DNA of 64,000 nt from Magnetospirillum molischianum DSM 120 (GTDB lineage Bacteria > Pseudomonadota > Alphaproteobacteria > Rhodospirillales > Magnetospirillaceae). The notes beneath the pieces were generated by a model that searched no databases, was not told where the DNA came from, and saw only the letters and a program-made list of their open reading frames with translations. Location of the stretch: contig NZ_CAHP01000020.1 of NCBI RefSeq assembly GCF_000294655.1, positions 90,751 through 154,750 on the forward strand, written 5' to 3'. How positions within the stretch are numbered: position 1 is the stretch's first letter; each line of letters begins with the position of its first letter. Made by a program: the position numbers and the translations under genes. This document shows positions 38,287-46,824 of this stretch, in pieces.

Positions 38287-38395
38287 GCGCGGATGTTTCC
38301 ATCCGCGCTCCCATACCCATAAGAGCATCCCTCTCGGCTTCGGGAGTCCCAAAGCCGTCATGGGGCGCTCCATCGTTCCCAGACGGGAGCGATGT
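38287..38395 (-). repeat. Three consecutive hairpins in the 3' region of the cold-shock gene
   Basis: Stem 1 (38287-38308) is a perfect 9-bp GCGCGGATG/CATCCGCGC with a GAAA-type loop on the minus strand. Stem 2 (38337-38359) is CGGCTT/AAGCCG with an inner GGGA/CCC. Stem 3 (about 38368-38391) is a 9-bp stem with one wobble, ATCGTTCCC/GGGAGCGAT. None has a T tract. They could form a stable 3' UTR or a Rho-type end for the gene at 38396. Confidence 0.5.
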
Positions 38396-39016
38396 TTAGA
38401 TCAACGCCACCGAATCGGCCTGCGGCCCCTTCAGGCCGAGGGTCGTGGTGACGCGGACGCGCTGCCCCGATTCCAGGGTCGGGATGCCCGAGCGCTCCAG
38501 CGCCTTGGCATGGACGAACACGTCCTTCCCGCCTTCGTCAACCGCGACGAAGCCAAAGCCCTTCTCGGCGGAGAAGAACTTGACCACGCCTTCAACGGTC
38601 TGGGTCGGGCCACGCTCTTCGCGGCGGGGTCCGCCAGCACTCGCCCGGGGGGTCTCGGTCGCGGTCGAGACATCGACCTCGTGCACGAACACCACCTGAG
38701 GGCCACGCTGTCCAGCGCCCAGATCGCAAAGCAGGGTAGTGCCCTCGGCCACCTGGCTGAGACCGGCCCGTTCCAGCGCGGAAATGTGCAGGAAGGCATC
38801 CGGCGAGCCGTCCGCGGGGGCGACAAAGCCAAACCCCTTGGACGCGTTGAACCATTTCACCGTGGCGGTGACATTGGCCTGATTGACCAATTGACGGTCG
38901 AAGGAGCTGGGTCCGACAGCGCGCGGCGTGCGCGGCTCGTATGCCGGCTCGCCAAAGTCGTCCCGCCGCCCCCGATCCCTGGAGCGGCTGCCATGATTAT
39001 CTCGGTTCCATGCCAT
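38396..39016 (-). CDS. Protein with two cold-shock domains
   Basis: A 206-residue protein with an Arg/Asp-rich N-terminus (about 1-45) and two CspA-type domains. Domain 1 starts ATVKWFNASKGFGFV, and domain 2 starts GVVKFFSAEKGFGFVAV; both keep the RNP1-like KGFGFV and an RNP2-like DAFLHISAL / DVFVHAKAL. A spacer rich in Pro, Arg and Ala joins them. Such tandem CSD proteins are typical of alphaproteobacteria and bind single-stranded nucleic acid. The start at 39016 is preferred by the shape of the N-terminus, though the binding site is weak. Confidence 0.88.
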   Translation of the reverse strand: MAWNRDNHGSRSRDRGRRDDFGEPAYEPRTPRAVGPSSFDRQLVNQANVTATVKWFNASKGFGFVAPADGSPDAFLHISALERAGLSQVAEGTTLLCDLGAGQRGPQVVFVHEVDVSTATETPRASAGGPRREERGPTQTVEGVVKFFSAEKGFGFVAVDEGGKDVFVHAKALERSGIPTLESGQRVRVTTTLGLKGPQADSVALI

Positions 39017-39046
39017 TGTGTCGTTCTCGTCGTAAGCTACACAAGT

Positions 39047-39066
39047 CCTCCGCACCCATGCGGAGG
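39047..39066 (-). repeat. Hairpin in the 5' leader of the cold-shock gene
   Basis: A perfect 8-bp stem (CCTCCGCA/TGCGGAGG) with a 4-base loop lies about 30 bases before the start codon. Its 3' arm on the minus strand is GCGGAGG, an excellent Shine-Dalgarno-like sequence that no in-frame start follows at the right distance. Confidence 0.5.
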
Positions 39067-39152
39067 CATTCCGCCCGGATTTTCGCGCCCAGGTCAGCCT
39101 GATCAAATATAATTACCTGAAGAAAGCCTCGTCGCCTAGGGGATTACGGCGA

Positions 39153-39866
39153 TCAAAGTGACGTCGAACCAAGTTTTTTTGCTGGCCAGAAAACCTCTCG
39201 TTTGATCAAGGTTTGGTGCAGCCACAGGCAAAGACCGCTGACCAGCAGTCCCGAAACCAGCACATCCGACAGAAAATGGCCGCCTTGAGCGATCCGCGCC
39301 AGCCCAACCATTGATCCAAAAATCAACGCAGAAGCTACCGAAAGGTGTCGCCGTCGTGGCGGTGACAGTAGCGCGAATGCGACGGTCCAGAAGCCTAAGG
39401 CGGCATGCCCGGACGGGAACGAGCAATTATCGTCGCACTGATTAGAGGGAACGAACGGCAGGACATAGGTGTTGGGGCCGGAGAATTCGGCGATCGTCGA
39501 TGGACGGGGACGGCCCCAATGATCCTTGAGGACGACATTGACCACCAACCCCGGCCCCAGCGCCAGGGTCGCCAGCAGATATAGCGCAACGCGCGGCCCG
39601 ACCCCCAGTATCGGCCGGTGCCTGATCGCAGCGATCACGCCAAGGATTGCAACCGCTGCCGCCAGTGCGAACAGGAAAATCGGTAGGATCTTGCGGACGA
39701 AATCGCCCAACGGGGCGACGCGGAAGGGGAAATAGCTCTGTTCCGCATCGAAGAAGCTGCGAGTCAGCCCGATCTCGATCTGGGGAAACAGGATCACCGC
39801 CAGCAGCAGCGCCAGCGGGAGTCCCCATACGGCGATCCTAAGCACCCGCTGAGTTCGATCCCCCAT
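39153..39866 (-). CDS. PAP2-family membrane phosphatase
   Basis: A 237-residue membrane protein with about six helices and the three PAP2 motifs: KDHWGRPRP, CSFPSGHA and RIAQGGHFLSDV. These form the active site with the nucleophilic histidine in the last motif. Relatives dephosphorylate undecaprenyl-PP, phosphatidic acid or lipid A (LpxE). The neighbour lptG, just two bases upstream, suggests a role in lipid A or LPS, but sequence alone does not settle it. Confidence 0.87.
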   Translation of the reverse strand: MGDRTQRVLRIAVWGLPLALLLAVILFPQIEIGLTRSFFDAEQSYFPFRVAPLGDFVRKILPIFLFALAAAVAILGVIAAIRHRPILGVGPRVALYLLATLALGPGLVVNVVLKDHWGRPRPSTIAEFSGPNTYVLPFVPSNQCDDNCSFPSGHAALGFWTVAFALLSPPRRRHLSVASALIFGSMVGLARIAQGGHFLSDVLVSGLLVSGLCLWLHQTLIKREVFWPAKKLGSTSL

Positions 39867-39868
39867 GT

Positions 39869-40972
39869 TCAGCCGTCCTCAAGGTGAAACAGCCCGGCCA
39901 TCCCGACCAGACCGGCGAGCACAGCGGGCGACCAGGCGGCCAGAAATTGCGGCAAGGTCGCCGACAGGCCCAGGGCATAGACGACCCGCGAGAAGAAATA
40001 GACGGCGAATCCAGTTGCCACCCCGCCGCCGACCCGCGCCGTCAATCCACCCGAGCGCAGGTTGGGATTGAGAGAGAACAGAGCGGCCATCAACACCATG
40101 CCACCATAGAGCGGCGGCGAGGCCAGCAGCGAGTTCAGGTAAAGCCGGTGCTTGTTGGCGGTGAAGCCCGCCCGCTCGAAGAAGTGGATGAAGCCGGGCA
40201 ACTGCCAGAACGACAGAGTTTCGGGCGAGGCGAAATTATCGTGGATGCGTTCAAGGGTCAGTTGAGTCGGAATCCGCATCGTCTCGACGAATTCCGATGG
40301 CCGCCCTGCTTCCATCACCCAGGCGCGGCGGACATCGAACGCGCCATCGGCCAGAGTGGCGGTTTCAGCACTGATCCGGCGCGAGAAATGATCTGGACGA
40401 TCGTACAGGAAGAACTGGGCGTCGCGCATCAGCAGGGTCAGCCCCTCCTGCCGCACTTCAAGCGAATGGACGACCATCTCCCCATCATTATGGGGTTCCC
40501 GCAACCACAGCCCGACCTCGGACAAATCGAACGCGGTCTTGTTACCGCGCAACATCTCGTCTTGCAGGCGGTCATAGCGGTCGAACATCGCGGCCGCCAG
40601 TGGGTTGAAGATGGTGATTTCAATCGCGCCAAACAGCACCACCACTCCCATGACCGGAGCGATGAACTGCCACACCGACACCCCGGCGGCCCGCGCTACC
40701 ACCAGTTCATGCGAGCGGGTCAGCCGCCAGAAACAGATCATCGATCCGATCATCACCGCGAAGGGCAGGATGGTATGGAGCATTTGTGGCAGCTTCAGCA
40801 CCGCCATCAGCAGAATCAGCCCCATCCCGAGATCGGGCCGACCGGCGGCGCGACGAATCAGCTCGATCACGTCGAACAGCAGAATCATCCCCAGAATCAC
40901 CGCCAGCACGGCAGCGAAGGAGACGATGAACTGGCGGGCGATATAGCCGCTTAACAGGGGCGACAGGCGCAT
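39869..40972 (-). CDS. lptG: LPS export permease LptG
   Basis: A 367-residue inner-membrane subunit of the LptB2FG transporter that lifts LPS from the inner membrane. Three N-terminal helices, a periplasmic jellyroll region (about 130-260) and three C-terminal helices are visible. The ERAGFTANKHRLYLNSLLASP-like segment before the last helices is characteristic. The start at 40972 begins RLSPLLSGYIARQF, the family N-terminus. LptF is not next to it, so it must be elsewhere. Confidence 0.86.
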   Translation of the reverse strand: MRLSPLLSGYIARQFIVSFAAVLAVILGMILLFDVIELIRRAAGRPDLGMGLILLMAVLKLPQMLHTILPFAVMIGSMICFWRLTRSHELVVARAAGVSVWQFIAPVMGVVVLFGAIEITIFNPLAAAMFDRYDRLQDEMLRGNKTAFDLSEVGLWLREPHNDGEMVVHSLEVRQEGLTLLMRDAQFFLYDRPDHFSRRISAETATLADGAFDVRRAWVMEAGRPSEFVETMRIPTQLTLERIHDNFASPETLSFWQLPGFIHFFERAGFTANKHRLYLNSLLASPPLYGGMVLMAALFSLNPNLRSGGLTARVGGGVATGFAVYFFSRVVYALGLSATLPQFLAAWSPAVLAGLVGMAGLFHLEDG

Positions 40973-41078
40973 AGTATCCGGTTCCGCAACTGATCGGGGG
41001 TGATAGCGGATCTGGACCGCAATTCGCAGCACAGAATGCGCATGATCGTCCGTTCGGTTTCAAGCGTTGTGAACGGCA

Positions 41079-42989
41079 TCATTCCCGTCCCTCCAGCCAG
41101 GCCTGGAACATCAGAACGTGCCACAGCTCGGTCTGCCAGGATTTGGCCCCCGAGCGGTGCTCGCGCCAGCATTGCGCCACTAAGGGGGCGTTCAACCAGC
41201 CCTGGCGCGACAGCCGGGCCTCGGACAGCATGTCGTCGGCCCAAGGGCGCAACCGCCCCCTCAACCATTTTCCGACCGGCACCTCGAATCCCATCTTGGG
41301 ACGATCGACCAGGGCGCGCGGAACATGCCGGAACAGCACGTCGCGCAACACCGCCTTGCCGGTGCCGCCGTTGATCTTGAAGTCGGACGGCAGGCTCCAT
41401 GCGAAATCGGCGATCTCGTTACCGAGGAACGGCAACCGCGCTTCCAGCGACGAAGCCATCGTCGTCCGGTCGGTCTTGACGCACAAATCGTCGGCCAGAT
41501 ACAGGCCGACATCCAGCAGCATTACCGCCAGCGCCGGGTCGGCCAGCGGGGCCGCCGTGCCAAACGGTTCCAGCGTCTGCGCCAGCGGAACCGGGGAGGG
41601 CATGCCACGCCAGCGGGTGTAATGCAGCGACAGCAATTCGGCCAGGCTTCCGGCACTGAATGCTTCAGCGGCACGGCCCAGGCGATAGCCCGGATGGCTG
41701 CGGCGACGGCGGAAGGCGGCACCGACACGAGCCAGGCTCTCCGCCGGCCCGGCCAGGAGCCGTGCTCCGGTCGCCAGTCCGCGACGCAGCGGCGCGGGAA
41801 TCCGGCTCAGACGGGTCCAGTCGGCGGGCAGAGAGCGATAGATCCCATAGCCGCCGAACAATTCGTCGGCACCATCGCCGGACAGAGCCACCGTCACATG
41901 TTTGCGGGTAATTCGGGCCAGCAGGGCAGTGGGCAGAGCCGCCGGGTCGGCAAACGGCTCGTCGAACAGCCGTGGCAGGTCTGGAACCATCGTCAGGGCT
42001 TCATCTTCGCCGACCCGAAGTTCGGTGTGGATGGTGCCCAGATGTTTGGCGACGGCCCGCGCATGGGCGCTTTCGTCGAGACCAGCTTGATCAAACCCGA
42101 CCGTGAAAGAGTGAACCGGGCGGTCGCTCAGGCGGCTCATCAGCGCAGCCGTCAGCGACGAATCGATTCCACCCGACAGGAACACGCCCACCGGCACGTC
42201 GGCCTGCATCCGCAAGGCGACCGAGCGGCGCAGCAACTCTTCAAGCTGATGCACGGCGTCGTCGCGGCTGCCGGTGAAGCGCCCGGCCATCTCGGCGGCG
42301 CGCTCTTGCGCCGACCAGTAGCGGGTGGTGGTGACGTTGCCGTCTGCGGTGACGGTCATCAACGTGCCGGGTTCCAGCTTGCGCGCACGGCGATGGATTG
42401 TGTGCGGGGCCGGAATCCAGCCCATCCGCAGATAAAGGGCCAGTGCGTCGCGGTCGATCGCTCCGTTCCAGGCGGGATGAACCGCGAGCGCGCGCAGTTC
42501 CGAACCGAACAGCATCACTCCGTCGGACAAAGCCCAATAAAGCGGCTTTTCGCCGAAGCGGTCGCGGCCCAGGGTCAGCCGTCGTTCGGCCCGGTCCCAT
42601 ACGGCGAAGGCGAACATGCCGTCGAAGCGCTCGACCGCGCGCTCGGGTCCCCACGCAGCCACCGCTTCGAGCAGGACTTCGGTATCGGAACGGCCGCGCC
42701 AAGCCGTATCGCGGCCCAACCGTGCGCGCAGTTCGGCATGGTTATAGATCTCGCCATTGAAGACCACGACCCAACGGCCATCGTGCGAGACCATCGGCTG
42801 GTGTCCCTGCGGCGACAGGTCGAGAATCGACAGGCGGCGAAAGCCGAGCGCCAGTCCGGCCTCGTCGTCGTTCCAGGTGCCGTGATCGTCCGGGCCGCGA
42901 TGGATCAGGGTCGCGGCCATCGCTCCCGCCGTGGCGGCGGGGTCTGGAGTCCGGGCGGACAGGTCGAAAAAACCGGCGAAACCGCACAT
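41079..42989 (-). CDS. asnB: Glutamine-hydrolysing asparagine synthetase
   Basis: A 636-residue enzyme. The N-terminal glutaminase domain begins with the catalytic Cys2 (MCGFAGFF), with HRGPDD and NGEIYNH. The C-terminal synthetase domain has the PP-loop SGGIDSSL and SGDGADELFGGY. This length and layout match the copies often found in polysaccharide gene clusters, where they may transfer amide groups to a non-aspartate acceptor. It is flanked by a TPR-methyltransferase and lptG, which fits an envelope role, but plain asparagine synthesis is equally possible. Confidence 0.9.
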   Translation of the reverse strand: MCGFAGFFDLSARTPDPAATAGAMAATLIHRGPDDHGTWNDDEAGLALGFRRLSILDLSPQGHQPMVSHDGRWVVVFNGEIYNHAELRARLGRDTAWRGRSDTEVLLEAVAAWGPERAVERFDGMFAFAVWDRAERRLTLGRDRFGEKPLYWALSDGVMLFGSELRALAVHPAWNGAIDRDALALYLRMGWIPAPHTIHRRARKLEPGTLMTVTADGNVTTTRYWSAQERAAEMAGRFTGSRDDAVHQLEELLRRSVALRMQADVPVGVFLSGGIDSSLTAALMSRLSDRPVHSFTVGFDQAGLDESAHARAVAKHLGTIHTELRVGEDEALTMVPDLPRLFDEPFADPAALPTALLARITRKHVTVALSGDGADELFGGYGIYRSLPADWTRLSRIPAPLRRGLATGARLLAGPAESLARVGAAFRRRRSHPGYRLGRAAEAFSAGSLAELLSLHYTRWRGMPSPVPLAQTLEPFGTAAPLADPALAVMLLDVGLYLADDLCVKTDRTTMASSLEARLPFLGNEIADFAWSLPSDFKINGGTGKAVLRDVLFRHVPRALVDRPKMGFEVPVGKWLRGRLRPWADDMLSEARLSRQGWLNAPLVAQCWREHRSGAKSWQTELWHVLMFQAWLEGRE

Positions 42990-43056
42990 CGGGGGGAATC
43001 CATCAGGGGCATGAAAGCCGCAAAGTAGCTGCGGGAGTCCGGCGCGGCTAGAGATT

Positions 43057-44682
43057 TCACGCGGTCAGACGTAGGGCTGCCACCCATCCGGGAACGTCGA
43101 GTCCCGCTTCGCGGCGGCTGACCGCCGGCTCGAACAGCACCACCGCAAACCCGCACGCCTTGGCCTGTGCCTCGACATAGCCCGCGCTGTGAGCATAACG
43201 ATTGCCAGCCCCTAAGCGGTAGTCTTGATCGTCACAGCGTTCCAGGGTACAGGCGAATACGCCACCGGGCTTCAGTGCCTGCGCCGCCGCCGCCAGCAAT
43301 GGCCCCAACGCGCCGAAATAGACCAGCACATCGGCGGCGGCGACCACGTCGTAACGCGCCTGCCGCGCCGACAGTCCGGCGATCAGTTCGCCGACCTCCA
43401 GGCTGTCGTACAAGCCGCGTCGTCTGGCTCGATCGACCATCCCCGACGAGATGTCCAGCCCGTCCAACCGTGCCGCCAGTGGTCGCAGCACTGGCGCGGC
43501 CAGTCCGGTGCCACAACCGGCGTCGAGTATCTCCAATCCCTCGCGGCGCTCCAGCACACGGGACAGAATCTCGCCCACCTGCTCGGGGCCGCAATAGCCC
43601 AGGCCATCGACCAGAGCGGATTCGAAATGGCTGGCGTAATCGTCGAACAACTGGCGGACATAGGCGTCGGGCGCTCGCTCGGGCGGGGCGGCGGCTCCGA
43701 CTTGGGCCAGTCCCAGCGCCGCACCGACCCGGTCGGCGGGGTCAAGCCGCAGACAGATGTCGTAGTGAATTGCCGCCCGGTCGATCTGTCCCAGCGCCCG
43801 GCGGCTCTCGGCCAGACACCAATGCGCCTGAACTGACTTCGGTTCGATCGATACGACCCGCTCGAACGCGGCCGCTGCGCCGTCATGGCTGTTCTGGGCC
43901 ACCCGGATCAGCCCCAGTTCCAGCCAACCCGCGCTGTCCTGCGCCGCCAGCTGGGTGGCGCGCTCGGCCTCACTGCGGGCTTCGTCCAGCCGGTTCAGCC
44001 GTCGCAACGCCCCGGCCAAGGCGGCGGCGGTGGCCGCATGGTTGGGCCGCAACTCTGCGGCGCCGGTCAGAATGGTCAGAGCCGCCGACAGACGGTCGCG
44101 GGCGATCAGCACCAATCCATAGTTATAAAGTGCCGTTGCCCAACTTGGACGTAATTCCAGGGCGCGCTCAAGAAACACGGCAGCTTCGTCCGACTGACCG
44201 GCTTCATGTAACAGCGAGCCAAGACAGCACAGTGCTTCGGCGTGGCGGGGGTTGGCGGCGACGGCGCGGCGGCAATGGTCGATCGCTTCGTCGCGCTGCC
44301 CGCTTCGCCCCAGAATTTCGCCCAGTCGGGCATGGGCTTCGGCGTGGGTGGGAATGGCGTCCAATACGGCGCGATAGTGCAGGCCAGCGGCATCCAAATT
44401 TCCCTGCGCTTCCAGCGCCCGGCCCAGAGCCAGACGCGGCACCGGCTGGCGGGGATCGGCGGCAACGGCCCGCATCAGGTGTTCGACCGCCTTGGCGATC
44501 TGTCCTTGTTGTTGAGCAATCAGACCAAGGAGATAATGAGCGCCGCCAAATTCGGGGTGCCGGGTGGCAAGCCGTCTCCCCAGCCGTCGCGCCTCGGCAC
44601 GGTCGCCGGCTTCCCAGGCTTTCATTGCGATGGCGAATTCCTCGCCGACGGTCATCGTGGAGCGATCGCTACCTGTCTTCAT
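43057..44682 (-). CDS. TPR-repeat protein with C-terminal methyltransferase domain
   Basis: A 541-residue protein. About ten TPR units fill residues 10-330 (for example AEAHARLGEILGRSGQRDEAI and ATALYNYGLVLIARDRLSAAL). The C-terminal SAM-dependent methyltransferase has motif I LDAGCGTGLAAP and YDVVAAADVLVYFG. Between them, DDYASHFESALVDGLGY is a typical entry helix. TPR-methyltransferases of this type are known in alphaproteobacteria but the acceptor is unknown. The start at 44682 avoids an unlikely 34-residue extension. Confidence 0.82.
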   Translation of the reverse strand: MKTGSDRSTMTVGEEFAIAMKAWEAGDRAEARRLGRRLATRHPEFGGAHYLLGLIAQQQGQIAKAVEHLMRAVAADPRQPVPRLALGRALEAQGNLDAAGLHYRAVLDAIPTHAEAHARLGEILGRSGQRDEAIDHCRRAVAANPRHAEALCCLGSLLHEAGQSDEAAVFLERALELRPSWATALYNYGLVLIARDRLSAALTILTGAAELRPNHAATAAALAGALRRLNRLDEARSEAERATQLAAQDSAGWLELGLIRVAQNSHDGAAAAFERVVSIEPKSVQAHWCLAESRRALGQIDRAAIHYDICLRLDPADRVGAALGLAQVGAAAPPERAPDAYVRQLFDDYASHFESALVDGLGYCGPEQVGEILSRVLERREGLEILDAGCGTGLAAPVLRPLAARLDGLDISSGMVDRARRRGLYDSLEVGELIAGLSARQARYDVVAAADVLVYFGALGPLLAAAAQALKPGGVFACTLERCDDQDYRLGAGNRYAHSAGYVEAQAKACGFAVVLFEPAVSRREAGLDVPGWVAALRLTA

Positions 44683-44762
44683 TATTTTAGATCCAAGAGG
44701 GGACGCAGAGTATCCGGGAATGCGCGCCCTGTCACGAACCGTAGTCGTTTGTTTTATAACTT

Positions 44763-44831
44763 CAGTCGCTGCGCTTCGGTTCATCGCCTCAGTCGCGGGC
44801 GCTCAATGCGCCAGTCGCTGCGCTTCGGTTC
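44763..44831. repeat. Two direct copies of a 20-bp sequence
   Basis: The same 20 bases occur at 44763-44782 and 44812-44831, 49 bases apart start to start. A shortened copy (CAGTCGCGGG) begins at 44790. They lie between the divergent TPR-methyltransferase and GNAT-Nudix genes. Confidence 0.75.
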
Positions 44832-44876
44832 GCTTGACGGGGCGGATGGGCGTGCCATCCTGTCGGTCTTGAACCG

Positions 44877-45890
44877 ATGATGGACGAGAAGGAGCCTCCT
44901 CTCTTGACGAACGAAGCGGGTTGCCGCCAAGCGGGCAGTGTCTGGGCAGGGCACCGGCTGCGTACCGCCCGGCTGTTGCTGCGCCTTCCCACTGCCGCCG
45001 ATGCCGAGAGCCTGCCGCCGCTTCTGGATGATTGGGAGGTGGTGCGGCTGACGGCGCGGATTCCGCATCCTTATGGGCAAGCTGATGCCGTTGCCTTTGT
45101 CGCCGAGCAGGAGCGTCGTCGCCAAAGCGGGCAGGGGGTTGCCCTGGTGCTAGAACGGACGCTGGACGGAGCGGTGATTGGCTGTGTTGGTTTCGGGCTG
45201 GAGGCCGACGGAACGCCCGAACTGGGCTATTGGATCGGCCGTGCGCATTGGGGGCGGGGCTATGTCGTCGAGGCGTTGCGCCGTCTGATCCGCCATCTGT
45301 TCGAAACGTTGGGCTTTGCCAAGGTGTGGGCTCAGGTTCATCCCGACAATGCGGCGTCGAAGCGGGTGCTGGCCAAACTGGGCTTTGTTGCCGATGGATG
45401 CGGTCCGTGCGCCATGCCCGAGCGCGGCGAGAGCGTGGTATCGCCGCGCTTTGCGCTGGAGCGGCTCGAGTGGACGGCCGCCCATGTCGCCCGGCCGCAC
45501 GTTCTGGTGGTTGCGGCGGCGTTGGTCGATGGCGACGGACGGGTGTTGATGACGACCCGGCCCCCCGGCAAGACGATGGCGGGTTTGTGGGAATTTCCTG
45601 GCGGCAAGGTCGCCCCATCCGAAACGCCGGAACAAGCCCTGGTCCGCGAGTTGAATGAGGAGCTAGGGCTTGACGTCACGGAGAGCTGTCTGGCGCCGGT
45701 GGCATTTGCCTCGCACGATTATGACACCTTTCATCTGCTGATGCCGCTTTACGTGGTGCGGGTGTGGCAGGGCACGCCCACCCCCCGCGAGGGGCAGTCG
45801 CTACGCTGGGTTCGTGCCGCCCGGCTGGCCGATCTGCCGATGCCGCCCGCGGATATCCCGCTGGTGGCAATCCTGCGGGAATGGGTATGA
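44877..45890 (+). CDS. GNAT acetyltransferase-Nudix (MutT) fusion protein
   Basis: A 337-residue two-domain protein. Residues about 25-200 are a RimJ/RimL-type GNAT domain (LGYWIGRAHWGRGYVVEAL holds the acetyl-CoA loop). Residues about 205-335 are a MutT-like Nudix domain with GLWEFPGGK and the full Nudix box GX5EX7REUXEEXGU (about 241-263, ending RELNEELGL). MutT removes oxidised 8-oxo-dGTP; the substrate of the GNAT half is unknown. The start may be ATG at 44877 or 44880. It is divergent from the TPR-methyltransferase. Confidence 0.88.
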   Translation: MMDEKEPPLLTNEAGCRQAGSVWAGHRLRTARLLLRLPTAADAESLPPLLDDWEVVRLTARIPHPYGQADAVAFVAEQERRRQSGQGVALVLERTLDGAVIGCVGFGLEADGTPELGYWIGRAHWGRGYVVEALRRLIRHLFETLGFAKVWAQVHPDNAASKRVLAKLGFVADGCGPCAMPERGESVVSPRFALERLEWTAAHVARPHVLVVAAALVDGDGRVLMTTRPPGKTMAGLWEFPGGKVAPSETPEQALVRELNEELGLDVTESCLAPVAFASHDYDTFHLLMPLYVVRVWQGTPTPREGQSLRWVRAARLADLPMPPADIPLVAILREWV

Positions 45891-45918
45891 TGTCACCAGG
45901 GAGAAACGGGAGGACGCG

Positions 45919-46656
45919 ATGACCGACGCGGCGATATTGGTAATCGGCAACGAAATTTTATCGGGGCGTACTCGCGACGCCAATATCCAGTTTCTTGCCA
46001 CGGAACTGGGGGCACTTGGCATTCCGCTGGCCGAGGTCCGCGTCGTCCGCGATGACACCGCCGATATTATTGCCGGGCTGGATGCGCTCCGCTCCCGCTA
46101 TACCTATGTCTTTACCAGCGGTGGCATTGGACCGACTCACGACGACATCACTTCGGACGCCGTTGCCGCCGCCTTCGGCGTCGCGCTGGTCCGCGATCCC
46201 GAAGCGGTGCGGCGTCTCGCCCTGCGTCATCGTGGCGAGGATCTCAACGCCGCTCGGCTGAAAATGGCTGACATTCCCGCCGGAGCCAGCCTGATCGACA
46301 ATCCGGTCAGTCAGGCGCCGGGATTTCGGATCGGTAATGTCTTTGTCCTGGCCGGAGTGCCCAGCATCCTTCAGGCGATGTTCCACTCGTTGAAACCAAG
46401 TCTGGCCGCTGGTGCGCCGTTGCAATCGCGCTCGGTGACGATGGTGGCGCGCGAAGGCGACCTTGCCGATCAGCTGACTGAGATTCAATCCCGTCACCCC
46501 GAGGTTGAGATCGGCAGCTATCCAACCTTCGCCGAGGACGGCCCTCGCGTCTCAATCGTGGCACGCGGTTCACAAGCCGCAGTGCTGGAGCAGGTGGTGG
46601 ACGAAGTTCACGCTCTGGCGACACGTTTGGAGGCGGCGGTGATCGCGACCGATTGA
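45919..46656 (+). CDS. MoCF/CinA-type molybdopterin-binding domain protein
   Basis: A 245-residue protein consisting of the MoCF_biosynth domain found at the N-terminus of CinA. It starts AAILVIGNEILSGRTRDANIQFLA and contains TSGGIGPTHDDIT, both diagnostic. The CinA C-terminal deamidase domain is missing, as in many alphaproteobacterial copies. Relatives hydrolyse ADP-ribose or act in NAD recycling; I cannot tell the exact role. GGGAGG supports the start, 28 bases after the Nudix gene. Confidence 0.87.
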   Translation: MTDAAILVIGNEILSGRTRDANIQFLATELGALGIPLAEVRVVRDDTADIIAGLDALRSRYTYVFTSGGIGPTHDDITSDAVAAAFGVALVRDPEAVRRLALRHRGEDLNAARLKMADIPAGASLIDNPVSQAPGFRIGNVFVLAGVPSILQAMFHSLKPSLAAGAPLQSRSVTMVAREGDLADQLTEIQSRHPEVEIGSYPTFAEDGPRVSIVARGSQAAVLEQVVDEVHALATRLEAAVIATD

Positions 46657-46658
46657 TA

Positions 46659-46692
46659 CCGGCAGGCTTTTCCTCGCCGCCCGGCACTTTTT
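46659..46692 (+). terminator. Possible terminator after the MoCF gene
   Basis: CCGGCAGGC and GCCGCCCGG can pair imperfectly and are followed by CACTTTTTG. It would separate the MoCF gene from the flagellar operon. Confidence 0.4.
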
Positions 46693-46769
46693 GCCTTTCC
46701 GCCGCTATCGGAAGGATGTGCCTGGGTAAAAATAAAATAAAATCAAGGCGTTAATTTATTCCAGTTAAT

Positions 46770-46785
46770 TGGCCCGTCTCTTGCT
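46770..46785 (+). promoter_or_regulatory. Sigma-54 (-24/-12) promoter of the fliK-flgD-flgE operon
   Basis: TGGCCCGTCTCTTGCT has GG and GC separated by exactly ten bases and a full RpoN-type context. It lies 39 bases before the fliK start codon. Confidence 0.88.
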
Positions 46786-46824
46786 GGGTTGCGGTGGCGA
46801 CTAACCCAGTGCGGGGACGTAACC

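Noticed and set aside
41325-43028. 567-codon plus-strand frame opposite asnB
   Set aside because: Antisense shadow; asnB has complete glutaminase and synthetase motifs on the other strand.
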